In this document: positions 1 to 5,877 of the stretch, piece after piece
Numbering within the stretch: the stretch's first letter is position 1
Layout of the letters: every line of letters begins with the position of its first letter
NCBI GenBank assembly: GCA_029057985.1
Contig: JAIDYR010000023.1
Span: forward strand, 1 to 41,459
Direction: 5' to 3'
Origin: Muribaculaceae bacterium
Lineage (GTDB): Bacteria; Bacteroidota; Bacteroidia; Bacteroidales; Muribaculaceae
DNA: 41,459 bases
Notes under the pieces: generated by a model
Told to the model about the DNA's origin: nothing
Seen by the model: the letters and a program-made list of their open reading frames with translations, nothing else
The model's database searches: none
Translations under genes and position numbers: made by a program

Positions 1-101
1 CCCCCCCCCGAGTCAGCCGATTTTTTGCGACCGATTAGTTGCCCAACACCCTTTCTGCCGTCGGGGGAACCCGGATAGCTGAATAGACTTCGTATGTCCA
101 T
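1..101 (-). CDS. N-terminal part of an unidentified protein, cut by the window edge
   Basis: An ATG at 101 (reverse strand) opens a frame with no stop through the left window edge, about 33 codons starting MDIRSLFSYPGSPDGRK. It follows a near-ideal Bacteroidetes promoter at 173-205 and an A-rich leader, which is what makes a 33-codon fragment worth calling. I recognise no family. The last visible codons are glycines encoded by a run of at least nine G on this strand, exactly at the edge. Such a run could be a phase-variable tract, but also a sequencing or assembly artefact at a contig end. The gene is divergent from the small RNA and tetR to its right. Confidence 0.35.
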   Translation of the reverse strand, partial: MDIRSLFSYPGSPDGRKGVGQLIGRKKSADSGG

Positions 102-172
102 GATGTTGTTAGTATTAAGTGATTATTATTACTGTTTTCTGAAAGTACAAACTATTTGGTATTCTTTCGACG

Positions 173-205
173 CAAATTTATAAAAAACTTTTTATATCAT
201 CAAAA
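173..205 (-). promoter_or_regulatory. Bacteroidetes-type promoter for the left-edge gene
   Basis: On the reverse strand TTTTG (205-201), exactly 20 bases, then TAAATTTG (180-173). This fits the -33/-7 consensus of the Bacteroidetes primary sigma factor. Transcription would start near 166, giving a leader of about 65 nt before the ATG at 101. Confidence 0.6.
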
Positions 206-424
206 TTATTCTGTAAAAAAATTTGTTTTTGTTTCGTAGCAGAGTCTATATTCTTTGCGTAGAAGACACAAGAATCAATTATATACCTCTGTTTATCAGT
301 GTTTTTATTCCTTTATCTATAATAAATCCATAGTTCAAATAAAATTTTTAATTGGTAGGATATTATCCGATATGCTTCTTGTTAACATAAGGACATGAGT
401 TAATTTCTGCCTGCTATCTTTTCT

Positions 425-501
425 GACATAAGAACATAAGTCTATTTTCGTCCTTTTGTCCTTCCGTCTTATTTCTTGACATAAGCACATAAGGACATAA
501 G
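425..501. repeat. Palindromic repeat family A (GACATAAGCACATAAG), left cluster part 1
   Basis: Two units start with GACATAAG at 425 and 478. The second reads GACATAAGCACATAAGG followed by ACATAAG. Between them, at about 450-471, lies the opposite-strand counterpart (TCCTTTTGTCCTTCCGTCTT), so a transcript could fold into a long imperfect hairpin. A degenerate unit precedes at about 382-399. The same family recurs at 834-940 and 26763-27072, always between genes. No reading frame runs through it. Confidence 0.75.
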
Positions 502-630
502 ATCAGCTTTGTTGCCTTATCGGCGATGTAACCGTTTGAGCGAAAAGTGGTAAATAGGCGTCGACATGGTGTAAGTGGATTGATGCCACGAAGTTACCGC
601 GAGTGAAAAGACCAACTTTTTTGATGATTA

Positions 631-662
631 TTTTGTTATATCAGAAAAAATAAGTACCTTTG
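631..662 (+). promoter_or_regulatory. Promoter of the candidate small RNA
   Basis: TTTTG (631-635), 19 bases, TACCTTTG (655-662): a full match to the Bacteroidetes -33/-7 consensus on the forward strand. No plausible start codon follows closely, so the expected start near 668 leads into structured non-coding sequence. Confidence 0.65.
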
Positions 663-667
663 CTATA

Positions 668-758
668 AAATAAGTGTAGCTATCGGTTTTAGTCCCGGTA
701 CCAGCACTCTAAAAGGGAAAAGAAGTCGTGCATTTTGTCTGCGCGACTTCGCTCTTTT
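668..758 (+). ncRNA. Candidate small RNA with stem-loop and terminator
   Basis: About 90 nt downstream of a consensus promoter. The first half forms one long hairpin: 673-686 pairs with 695-708 over 14 positions with only two mismatches and two G-U pairs, loop 687-694. A short purine-rich single strand (709-721) is followed by a second hairpin, GAAGTCG (722-728) with CGACTTC (744-750), then GCTCTTTT. No start codon gives a frame of useful length. It is not recognisable as tRNA, tmRNA, 6S or a riboswitch, and no gene follows closely enough for it to be a leader. The call rests on promoter plus structure plus terminator. Confidence 0.5.
722..758 (+). terminator. Intrinsic terminator of the candidate small RNA
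   Basis: A 7-bp stem GAAGTCG/CGACTTC (722-728 with 744-750) is followed by GCTCTTTT (751-758). A second possible stem pairs GCTCTTTT (751-758) with AAAAAGAGC just downstream, which would make the end bidirectional. Confidence 0.5.
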
Positions 759-833
759 ATATACCCACGCAAAAAGAGCCTTTCCTTTCGGAATTGAAAA
801 TCGCTGAATACTACTCAAATCATTTCAATAGTA

Positions 834-940
834 ATCACATAAGGACATAAGATTTTTTCTGTGCTTTTGTCCTTCTGTCTTAATTATCTGACATAAGCAC
901 ATAAGAACATAAGTCTATTTTGTCCTTTTGTGCTTCTGTC
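834..940. repeat. Palindromic repeat family A, left cluster part 2
   Basis: A partial unit (CACATAAGGACATAAG) at about 836-851 faces a counterpart at 863-881. A complete palindromic unit spans 890-940: GACATAAGCACATAAG on the left arm and TTTTGTGCTTCTGTC on the right arm. The spacing and sequence match the 26.8-27.1 kb cluster. Confidence 0.75.
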
Positions 941-980
941 TTTAATATATCTGTATAGGCTTTAATATATCTGTATAGGC
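941..980. repeat. Exact 20-bp tandem duplication
   Basis: The 20-mer TTTAATATATCTGTATAGGC occurs at 941-960 and again, identical, at 961-980, directly after the family A unit. Its end (ATAGGCC, 975-981) also pairs with GGCCTAT (1013-1019), enclosing a GC-rich segment. Confidence 0.9.
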
Positions 981-1024
981 CGCGCTACGCCTGGCCGGGA
1001 TTATGTATCGGGGGCCTATCGCAT

Positions 1025-1043
1025 AACCCCGCTACGCGGGGTT
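1025..1043. terminator. GC-rich hairpin upstream of tetR
   Basis: A perfect 8-bp stem AACCCCGC/GCGGGGTT with loop TAC (1025-1043), ending in TTTAT. It could be a terminator isolating tetR from upstream transcription or another palindromic repeat. The core CGCTACGCG resembles a small hairpin at 24137-24149. Confidence 0.4.
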
Positions 1044-1055
1044 TATCGCCTTGAA

Positions 1056-1089
1056 TTTTTGGCGATTCGAGGGATATTTATTAACTTTG
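1056..1089 (+). promoter_or_regulatory. tetR promoter
   Basis: TTTTTG (1056-1061), 20 bases, TAACTTTG (1082-1089), matching the Bacteroidetes consensus. The expected start is near 1096, about 45 nt before the ATG at 1141. Confidence 0.65.
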
Positions 1090-1100
1090 AGTCCTCAAAG
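1085..1100. promoter_or_regulatory. Candidate TetR operator
   Basis: A perfect inverted repeat, CTTTGAG (1085-1091), 2 bases, CTCAAAG (1094-1100), overlaps the -7 box and transcription start of the tetR promoter. This is the position expected for negative autoregulation by a TetR dimer. Binding is inferred from position and symmetry only. Confidence 0.4.
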
Positions 1101-1140
1101 GCTACTAATATCCGAGCAGTCTGCAATTATAATCTGAACC

Positions 1141-1761
1141 ATGCAGAAGAATAATAGACAGGAGACTCTTTTTAACGCAGCGTTCAAGCTGTTTTTGCTC
1201 CATCAGTACAATGGAGTGACCCTGGCTGATATCGAGAAGGAGACAGGTATGACCCGTGGTGCGATATTCTATCACGCCAAGAGTAAGGAGGATCTGTACA
1301 GGAAAGTGGTAAAGAGGTACTGGATAGACCGGCAGAACCTCAAGAAGAAGATGGATTTGACTAAAGAATCATCTTCACTAAAGGATTTCATCTACAATTA
1401 TACAGCCTCTATCAGCAAAACAATGAACGGTTTACACGCATTGTTGGCCGGATGCACCGTGCAACAGGCAAGTCAGGCCTATCTGGCGTTTCTTATGCAA
1501 CTGCGAGAAACGGCACCCGACCTGCATGACGAGTATCTTTCCAACCGCAATAACGAACTGCTGATTTGGAACGACATCCTACGCTCAGCCGTGGCTTCCG
1601 GGGAGATCTCGAAAGATATCGACACATTCGCCTTCGCTCAGACATTCCTATTCCTCTTCTATGGTCAGACATTTTGGGAGGCACTTGATAACGGCCTGAA
1701 TGTCGACCAATTGCGCAGAACATATCTAAAGATCTACGACGCGATAAGAGTAAAACGCTGA
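1141..1761 (+). CDS. TetR/AcrR-family transcriptional regulator
   Basis: 206 residues, the usual length of the family. The N-terminal helix-turn-helix is clear at about residues 25-52 (VTLADIEKETGMTRGAIFYH, with K-S-K-E-D-L-Y after it, the typical end of TetR_N). The remainder is a helical ligand/dimerisation domain with no assignable ligand. Members repress by binding a palindrome and release it on binding a small molecule. The start is supported by the promoter and operator-like palindrome just upstream. Unusually, no efflux pump or enzyme gene is divergent or downstream: the next gene converges on it across a shared terminator. It may therefore control itself plus remote targets, possibly the divergent gene at the left edge. 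Confidence 0.9.
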   Translation: MQKNNRQETLFNAAFKLFLLHQYNGVTLADIEKETGMTRGAIFYHAKSKEDLYRKVVKRYWIDRQNLKKKMDLTKESSSLKDFIYNYTASISKTMNGLHALLAGCTVQQASQAYLAFLMQLRETAPDLHDEYLSNRNNELLIWNDILRSAVASGEISKDIDTFAFAQTFLFLFYGQTFWEALDNGLNVDQLRRTYLKIYDAIRVKR

Positions 1762-1804
1762 AATTAGCATAATAATAAATCCCGCGTATACGGGGAGGAG
1801 TAAA

Positions 1805-1834
1805 AAAATAACCTCGCATGTGCGAGGTTATTTT
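1805..1834. terminator. Bidirectional terminator between tetR and the lipoprotein gene
   Basis: A perfect 14-bp inverted repeat (arm AAAATAACCTCGCA, 1805-1818; partner 1821-1834) with a TG centre, A-rich on the left and T-rich on the right, so it works in both directions. It sits between convergent genes. Confidence 0.85.
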
Positions 1835-1857
1835 CCTATATTAGTGGATTTGCTCTA

Positions 1858-2730
1858 TTAGTTCTTTACTTCGATTACCAGATAGGGGCTTAGGCTCCAG
1901 AACTTGGTGGGATCTGTGATCTTGATAGTCTTGGCTTCATCTTTTCCGCCTACGATCTCGTAGCTTCCTGCCGGCATATTAGTCTTGATCTTGGCTTCTT
2001 TGGCTCCTGTCGGGATAGAAGTCAGAGTGCGTTTGTCGGCAGTAGTAAAGTAATTCTGGTTGAAGTTACCCTGGAGCACTTTAGTGGCGCCGAGGAATTT
2101 CTTTTCAAGAAGACCCTGCTGCTTGAGTTCCTTATTGGTGCCGATAGCGTAATAAACCTTGTTGGCTTCATTTTCAGCTGCTACGGTTTCGGCCTTTGCC
2201 TCTTCGGTAGCGGCATTGGCTACTTCAAGTTTCTTTTCTCCTTCAGCTACCTGGTTGTTGAGGTCGGAGATCTGAGTCTTCGCCTTATCAAGATCTGCAG
2301 TCAGCTGAGCGATTTTGGAATCTTGCTCTGCGATGCGGGTCTTAAGTTGCTCGATTGTCCTGTTAAGGATAGCATTCTGCTGTCCCGATGCGTTAGCCTT
2401 TGCCTGAAGTTCTTCAAGGAGCTGCTTATTAGCCGCGAGACGGGCCCGGATTGAAGCAAGGTTTTTACGGATTTCCTCTCTGCGGTCTACTCCTTCCCCG
2501 CCTCCGGTGTTATACAGAAGACCTTCCTGCTGATTGATTGAATCAAGTCCGGTATAGATATCCCCCATAAGAAGAAGAAGAGAGTCATTGAAGGTGTTGG
2601 CTTCGTTATATTGCGCGGTAAGGTTGGCAATCTGAATAGAATCATCAGCGAGTTTCTTCTCATCGTTGCCTGAGCAAGCGCTGAAGATCACGGCCATGAG
2701 GGCGCCGATCAAAAGGAGGTCTTTCTTCAT
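1858..2730 (-). CDS. Coiled-coil lipoprotein, possible Cbp1-type adhesin
   Basis: 290 residues. A short hydrophobic signal ends in the lipobox FSAC (Cys about 19), followed by an acidic SGNDEKK segment. Residues about 85-190 are a long coiled coil rich in Ala, Glu, Lys and Gln. The C-terminal about 100 residues form a conserved globular end starting VYYAIGTNKELKQQG. The layout resembles Bacteroidetes lipoproteins annotated as Cbp1-family collagen-binding adhesins; that name is from memory of the family and unverified. It begins 20 bp after the rsmI stop on the same strand, so it is probably cotranscribed with rsmI, and it ends at the shared terminator 1805-1834. Confidence 0.75.
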   Translation of the reverse strand: MKKDLLLIGALMAVIFSACSGNDEKKLADDSIQIANLTAQYNEANTFNDSLLLLMGDIYTGLDSINQQEGLLYNTGGGEGVDRREEIRKNLASIRARLAANKQLLEELQAKANASGQQNAILNRTIEQLKTRIAEQDSKIAQLTADLDKAKTQISDLNNQVAEGEKKLEVANAATEEAKAETVAAENEANKVYYAIGTNKELKQQGLLEKKFLGATKVLQGNFNQNYFTTADKRTLTSIPTGAKEAKIKTNMPAGSYEIVGGKDEAKTIKITDPTKFWSLSPYLVIEVKN

Positions 2731-2750
2731 ATCGTAAGAATTTTAAATTA

Positions 2751-3491
2751 TCAGTTTATAGTACTTTTCTCATCGGCCGACATTTCGTCATTATCGGATC
2801 TGCGTCTCTTTCGCTTCTCTTCTTTTCGGCCTTCGATGACTATAACAATCTCCCCTTTCGCTTGGTTCAATTCAAAATGATTTTGCAGTTCGAGAAGAGT
2901 CCCGCTATGGGTTGTCTCGTGTAGTTTCGATATTTCCCGCACTACAGCGGCCTTACGGTCCGCACCATAATATTCAGCGAGCTGACGCAGCGTTCGCTCC
3001 AGACGCTTCGGGCTTTCGTAGATAATAGTTGTCTCTTCTAGGTCCGATAGATATTCGAGGCGGGTCGCCCTACCTTTCTTGGGAGGAAGAAAACCTTCGA
3101 AATGGAAGCGGTCGCATGGGAGTCCGCTGTCAAGGAGTGCCGGCACAAAAGCTGTAGGGCCGGGAAGACATTCAACATCTATACCCTCCCGCCGACATTC
3201 CCGACTCAGCATAAAGCCCGGATCAGAAATTCCCGGCGTCCCCGCGTCGGATATCAAGGCAAGAGTCTCTCCGCCTTTAAGCATTTCGATTACGCGCTGA
3301 AGGCTTTCATGCTCGTTATATTTGTGATGACTCATCATCGGAGTGTGAATATCGAAGTGTTTGAGCAGGATACCGCTCGTCCGGGTATCCTCGGCCAAAA
3401 TGCGGTCAGCAGATTTCAGAACTTCTATGGCCCTGAAAGTCATATCTCCGAGATTTCCGACAGGAGTCGGCACTATATATAGCTTACCCAT
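2751..3491 (-). CDS. rsmI: 16S rRNA (cytidine1402-2'-O)-methyltransferase RsmI
   Basis: 246 residues from the ATG at 3491. A longer open frame reaches back to 3572, but the family begins with the motif seen here, MGKLYIVPTPVGNLGD, and the longer frame would overlap the upstream gene. The SAM-binding tetrapyrrole methylase-like fold shows GNLGD, AEDTRTSG and SDAGTPGISDPG in order, then ESPKR. The enzyme 2'-O-methylates C1402 in the decoding centre of 16S rRNA. The C-terminal tail is basic then acidic and low in complexity. It starts 7 bp after the stop of the acidic protein gene, suggesting coupled translation. Confidence 0.95.
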   Translation of the reverse strand: MGKLYIVPTPVGNLGDMTFRAIEVLKSADRILAEDTRTSGILLKHFDIHTPMMSHHKYNEHESLQRVIEMLKGGETLALISDAGTPGISDPGFMLSRECRREGIDVECLPGPTAFVPALLDSGLPCDRFHFEGFLPPKKGRATRLEYLSDLEETTIIYESPKRLERTLRQLAEYYGADRKAAVVREISKLHETTHSGTLLELQNHFELNQAKGEIVIVIEGRKEEKRKRRRSDNDEMSADEKSTIN

Positions 3492-3498
3492 CAGCTGA

Positions 3499-4467
3499 TC
3501 ATTTGAAAAGTTTGGAAATTTTGGCCATGAAGCTGATTCCTTCCTTTGATTCAAGATCGAGATTCCACTCATCCATCATGTATTCTTCGGCCTCATCATA
3601 GGAATCCAGCATTATGATTTCATCCATGCATTTATCAAAATCCTTCAGATTTCCTCCGAAAATCTCGCGTGAGAAGAGGAATCGGTCGTTGATGCTGAAG
3701 AGCCGTCCACGGCTGCGCGGAGCGACTTCCTTCTTTGGAGCAACCCTGCGCGGTCGCTCCATCTTCGGGAAATCATCGTCTACCTCTACGTATGCCTCCG
3801 GATCGACATATGCCCCGGGTTCATAATATCCACTCCCTTTTATAATATTATCGAGTTCGGGAATGGTGGTGTCGGCGGCAGAGAATTCTTCATGATTGTC
3901 ATCATCCTCCGGCTGCTCCTCAATGCCTGTCTCTTCTTTGACGAGATCTTCCTTTTCATCATAGTCTTCGTCCTCTATTTCTTCCTCTTCTACATGAAGG
4001 ATTTCTTCCTTTGCTTCTTCCTTCTCTTCATCCGGGTCTTCCTGAATTTCATCCTCTGTTACGTCTTCCTCGTCTTCGATTTTCTCTATAGATTCCTCTA
4101 TATCTTCTTGGGAAGCGTCGGAATCCACCTTTTCAGCATCATTTATGTCCGCTTCTATTTCGTCAGAATCATTATCTACCCTGACTTGCAAACTTTCCTC
4201 AATTCCGGAAGTCTCTTCTTCACCCGCGGATTCCATCGGGTAGCTGAATCCTATTTCTTCAAGCTCTTCCGGCTTGGCGGGCTCATCGGCAAGAGTCACG
4301 AGAGCATTGAGTTTAGCGACAATCAGTTGGTTAAGACGCGGTGGCACCGCGCTGCGTGTCACACCTATATGGAGTAGGCCCTCGAGTTCGTAGGTGAGAT
4401 CGAGCATTTCTGAGAGACGGCGCCGATAGGCTGTCTGGGGGGGAAGGATTCTTTCTTGGGAAGACAT
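3499..4467 (-). CDS. Conserved acidic Bacteroidetes protein of unknown function
   Basis: 322 residues in three parts. An N-terminal helical segment (about 1-75, ILPPQTAYRRRLSEMLDL) is followed by a very acidic low-complexity stretch (about 80-210, close to half Asp/Glu). The conserved C-terminal segment (about 255-322) contains INDRFLFSREIFGG and SYDEAEEYMMDEW. From memory, the C-terminal segment is conserved beside rsmI in many Bacteroidales, but I know of no assigned function. There is no signal peptide or membrane segment, so it is probably cytoplasmic. It directly precedes rsmI. The acidic tract could mimic nucleic acid or act as a flexible spacer; this is a guess. Confidence 0.8.
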   Translation of the reverse strand: MSSQERILPPQTAYRRRLSEMLDLTYELEGLLHIGVTRSAVPPRLNQLIVAKLNALVTLADEPAKPEELEEIGFSYPMESAGEEETSGIEESLQVRVDNDSDEIEADINDAEKVDSDASQEDIEESIEKIEDEEDVTEDEIQEDPDEEKEEAKEEILHVEEEEIEDEDYDEKEDLVKEETGIEEQPEDDDNHEEFSAADTTIPELDNIIKGSGYYEPGAYVDPEAYVEVDDDFPKMERPRRVAPKKEVAPRSRGRLFSINDRFLFSREIFGGNLKDFDKCMDEIIMLDSYDEAEEYMMDEWNLDLESKEGISFMAKISKLFK

Positions 4468-4523
4468 TTTTTGAGGAATTGATTATAGATTATACTTAAT
4501 AAGGGATCTGGAAGGAGTTATGG

Positions 4524-5777
4524 TTAATCCCCGAAGATATCGAGTAGCATCCGGGCTATGGCTTTACGGAGATACGCGCGATCGCAGGTGAAATCATTGA
4601 CGATTACCACAACTGCGTGGGTAGGAGCGAAGTCATCGTCAAGTTTATAGCCGGCGTAACATTGTATACCCCGCATCGACCCGGTCTTCATTGCTATATA
4701 AGCATCCAGGGGAGTATCTTTAAGAAAACTTTTTACGGTCCCTTCCTGGCCGGCCAGTGGGAAGAAACTTACGTATTCCACGTCGTTGCGCTTGAAGCGC
4801 AGCATGCTCTCCATAAAATCAGCGGTCACTTTATTGGAGCGCGACAGCCCGCTGCCATCCTCTATTTTCACCCCTTCCATCGGAGCCCGGCGCTCTTTCC
4901 AGAATTGCATTTCTTTCTCAGCAGCCTTGGGAGTGCTGCCGTCAAGACCTGAGTGCTTGCCAAACTGACGCAGCATTGATTCGGCAAACATATTATCGCT
5001 TCTCATCATGCAGGAGCGCATGATTTCCTTTACCGGAGCCGACTGATGCCGGAGAATCACCTTTCTGCGCCCTCCCTCGAGAGTGTTGCCTCCGATTGTC
5101 ATCCCTGCTTTTGCCATTGCATCGCGAAGGTCTTTCATAAATACGGCATCGGGATTCTGCACACTCTGCTTCCCTTTCGCATTGTCGGCATAGTTGAAGG
5201 CATGATTTCCGGTGCCGTAATATGATCCGAGGTCACCCTGGGCCCAGTTGGGTGGTATTGAGGCGCCTGCAAGTGAAGACTCGTCGATTATTATATTTCC
5301 GTCAATTCGGGAGATTTTCTCGCGCTTCAGGGCATTGACTATCTCTGTCACGAAGTTTTCGGATTTAGGCCAGTGAGTGGAGTTGATAGAGGGGTCACCG
5401 GAGCCTTGAATTATAAGATTACCTTTAAGAACTCCCCCCTCTACCCTGCCATCAATTATTACGGGAGTGACGAAAGGCTTATCGACATCCATTACTTCGG
5501 AGGCCGATGCCAAAGTGACACTCTTCATGATGGAGGCCGGAGTAAGCGGACGATCGGTATTATAGGATGCTATGACCTTGCCTGTCGGAAGTTTGGTGAC
5601 GAGCACCGCCATCGAACCCTTGGGGAGATTCGGAGTATTGACAAAATTATCTACAGCCTGCTGAGGAGTGACCGCCATGACGGCCATCATGAGCATCATC
5701 AGCCATGACAATATCAGGAATCTTCTGAATCCCTGCCCTCCGTTTATGGTTTCCTTATGTGATTTTATACCATTCAT
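4524..5777 (-). CDS. dacB: D-alanyl-D-alanine carboxypeptidase/endopeptidase, PBP4 (S13) family
   Basis: 417 residues from the ATG at 5777. All three penicillin-binding motifs are present: SxxK as SIMK (Ser82, Lys85), SxN as SDN (260-262) and KTG (364-366), in the S13 order and spacing. A signal sequence (FLILSWLMMLMMAVMAV, about 20-36) exports it to the periplasm, where it trims or cuts peptidoglycan cross-links. A longer frame starts at 5825, but TATTTTTG, a -7 box, lies only 4 bases before the 5777 ATG. That favours the shorter start and a nearly leaderless mRNA. The gene is monocistronic or the head of the block leading to rsmI. Confidence 0.92.
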   Translation of the reverse strand: MNGIKSHKETINGGQGFRRFLILSWLMMLMMAVMAVTPQQAVDNFVNTPNLPKGSMAVLVTKLPTGKVIASYNTDRPLTPASIMKSVTLASASEVMDVDKPFVTPVIIDGRVEGGVLKGNLIIQGSGDPSINSTHWPKSENFVTEIVNALKREKISRIDGNIIIDESSLAGASIPPNWAQGDLGSYYGTGNHAFNYADNAKGKQSVQNPDAVFMKDLRDAMAKAGMTIGGNTLEGGRRKVILRHQSAPVKEIMRSCMMRSDNMFAESMLRQFGKHSGLDGSTPKAAEKEMQFWKERRAPMEGVKIEDGSGLSRSNKVTADFMESMLRFKRNDVEYVSFFPLAGQEGTVKSFLKDTPLDAYIAMKTGSMRGIQCYAGYKLDDDFAPTHAVVVIVNDFTCDRAYLRKAIARMLLDIFGD

Positions 5778-5781
5778 ACTG

Positions 5782-5789
5782 CAAAAATA
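5782..5789 (-). promoter_or_regulatory. Candidate -7 box abutting the PBP4 start
   Basis: TATTTTTG on the reverse strand, 4 bases upstream of the ATG at 5777. No convincing TTTG is seen 19-21 bases further upstream, so this is a half-site. If active, the mRNA would be leaderless or nearly so. Confidence 0.3.
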
Positions 5790-5877
5790 CGAATTCCCAT
5801 GTAAAATGCCACTCTCAGACCGCATTTATTTTCTTAAGAATTCTAAAATTTCCGGATTGCCACCAACCTGAATTCAA

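Noticed and set aside
668..758. Known RNA class (6S, tmRNA or riboswitch)
   Set aside because: Length and structure do not fit those classes and no gene follows for a leader role; kept only as an unclassified small RNA.
3492..3572. Longer N-terminus for RsmI
   Set aside because: It would overlap the upstream gene by about 75 bp, and the family begins at the GKLYIVPTPVGN motif.
3892..4377. Forward hydrophobic frame opposite the acidic protein
   Set aside because: The Asp/Glu codons of the acidic tract read as Phe/Leu/Ser on the other strand, producing a false membrane-like frame.
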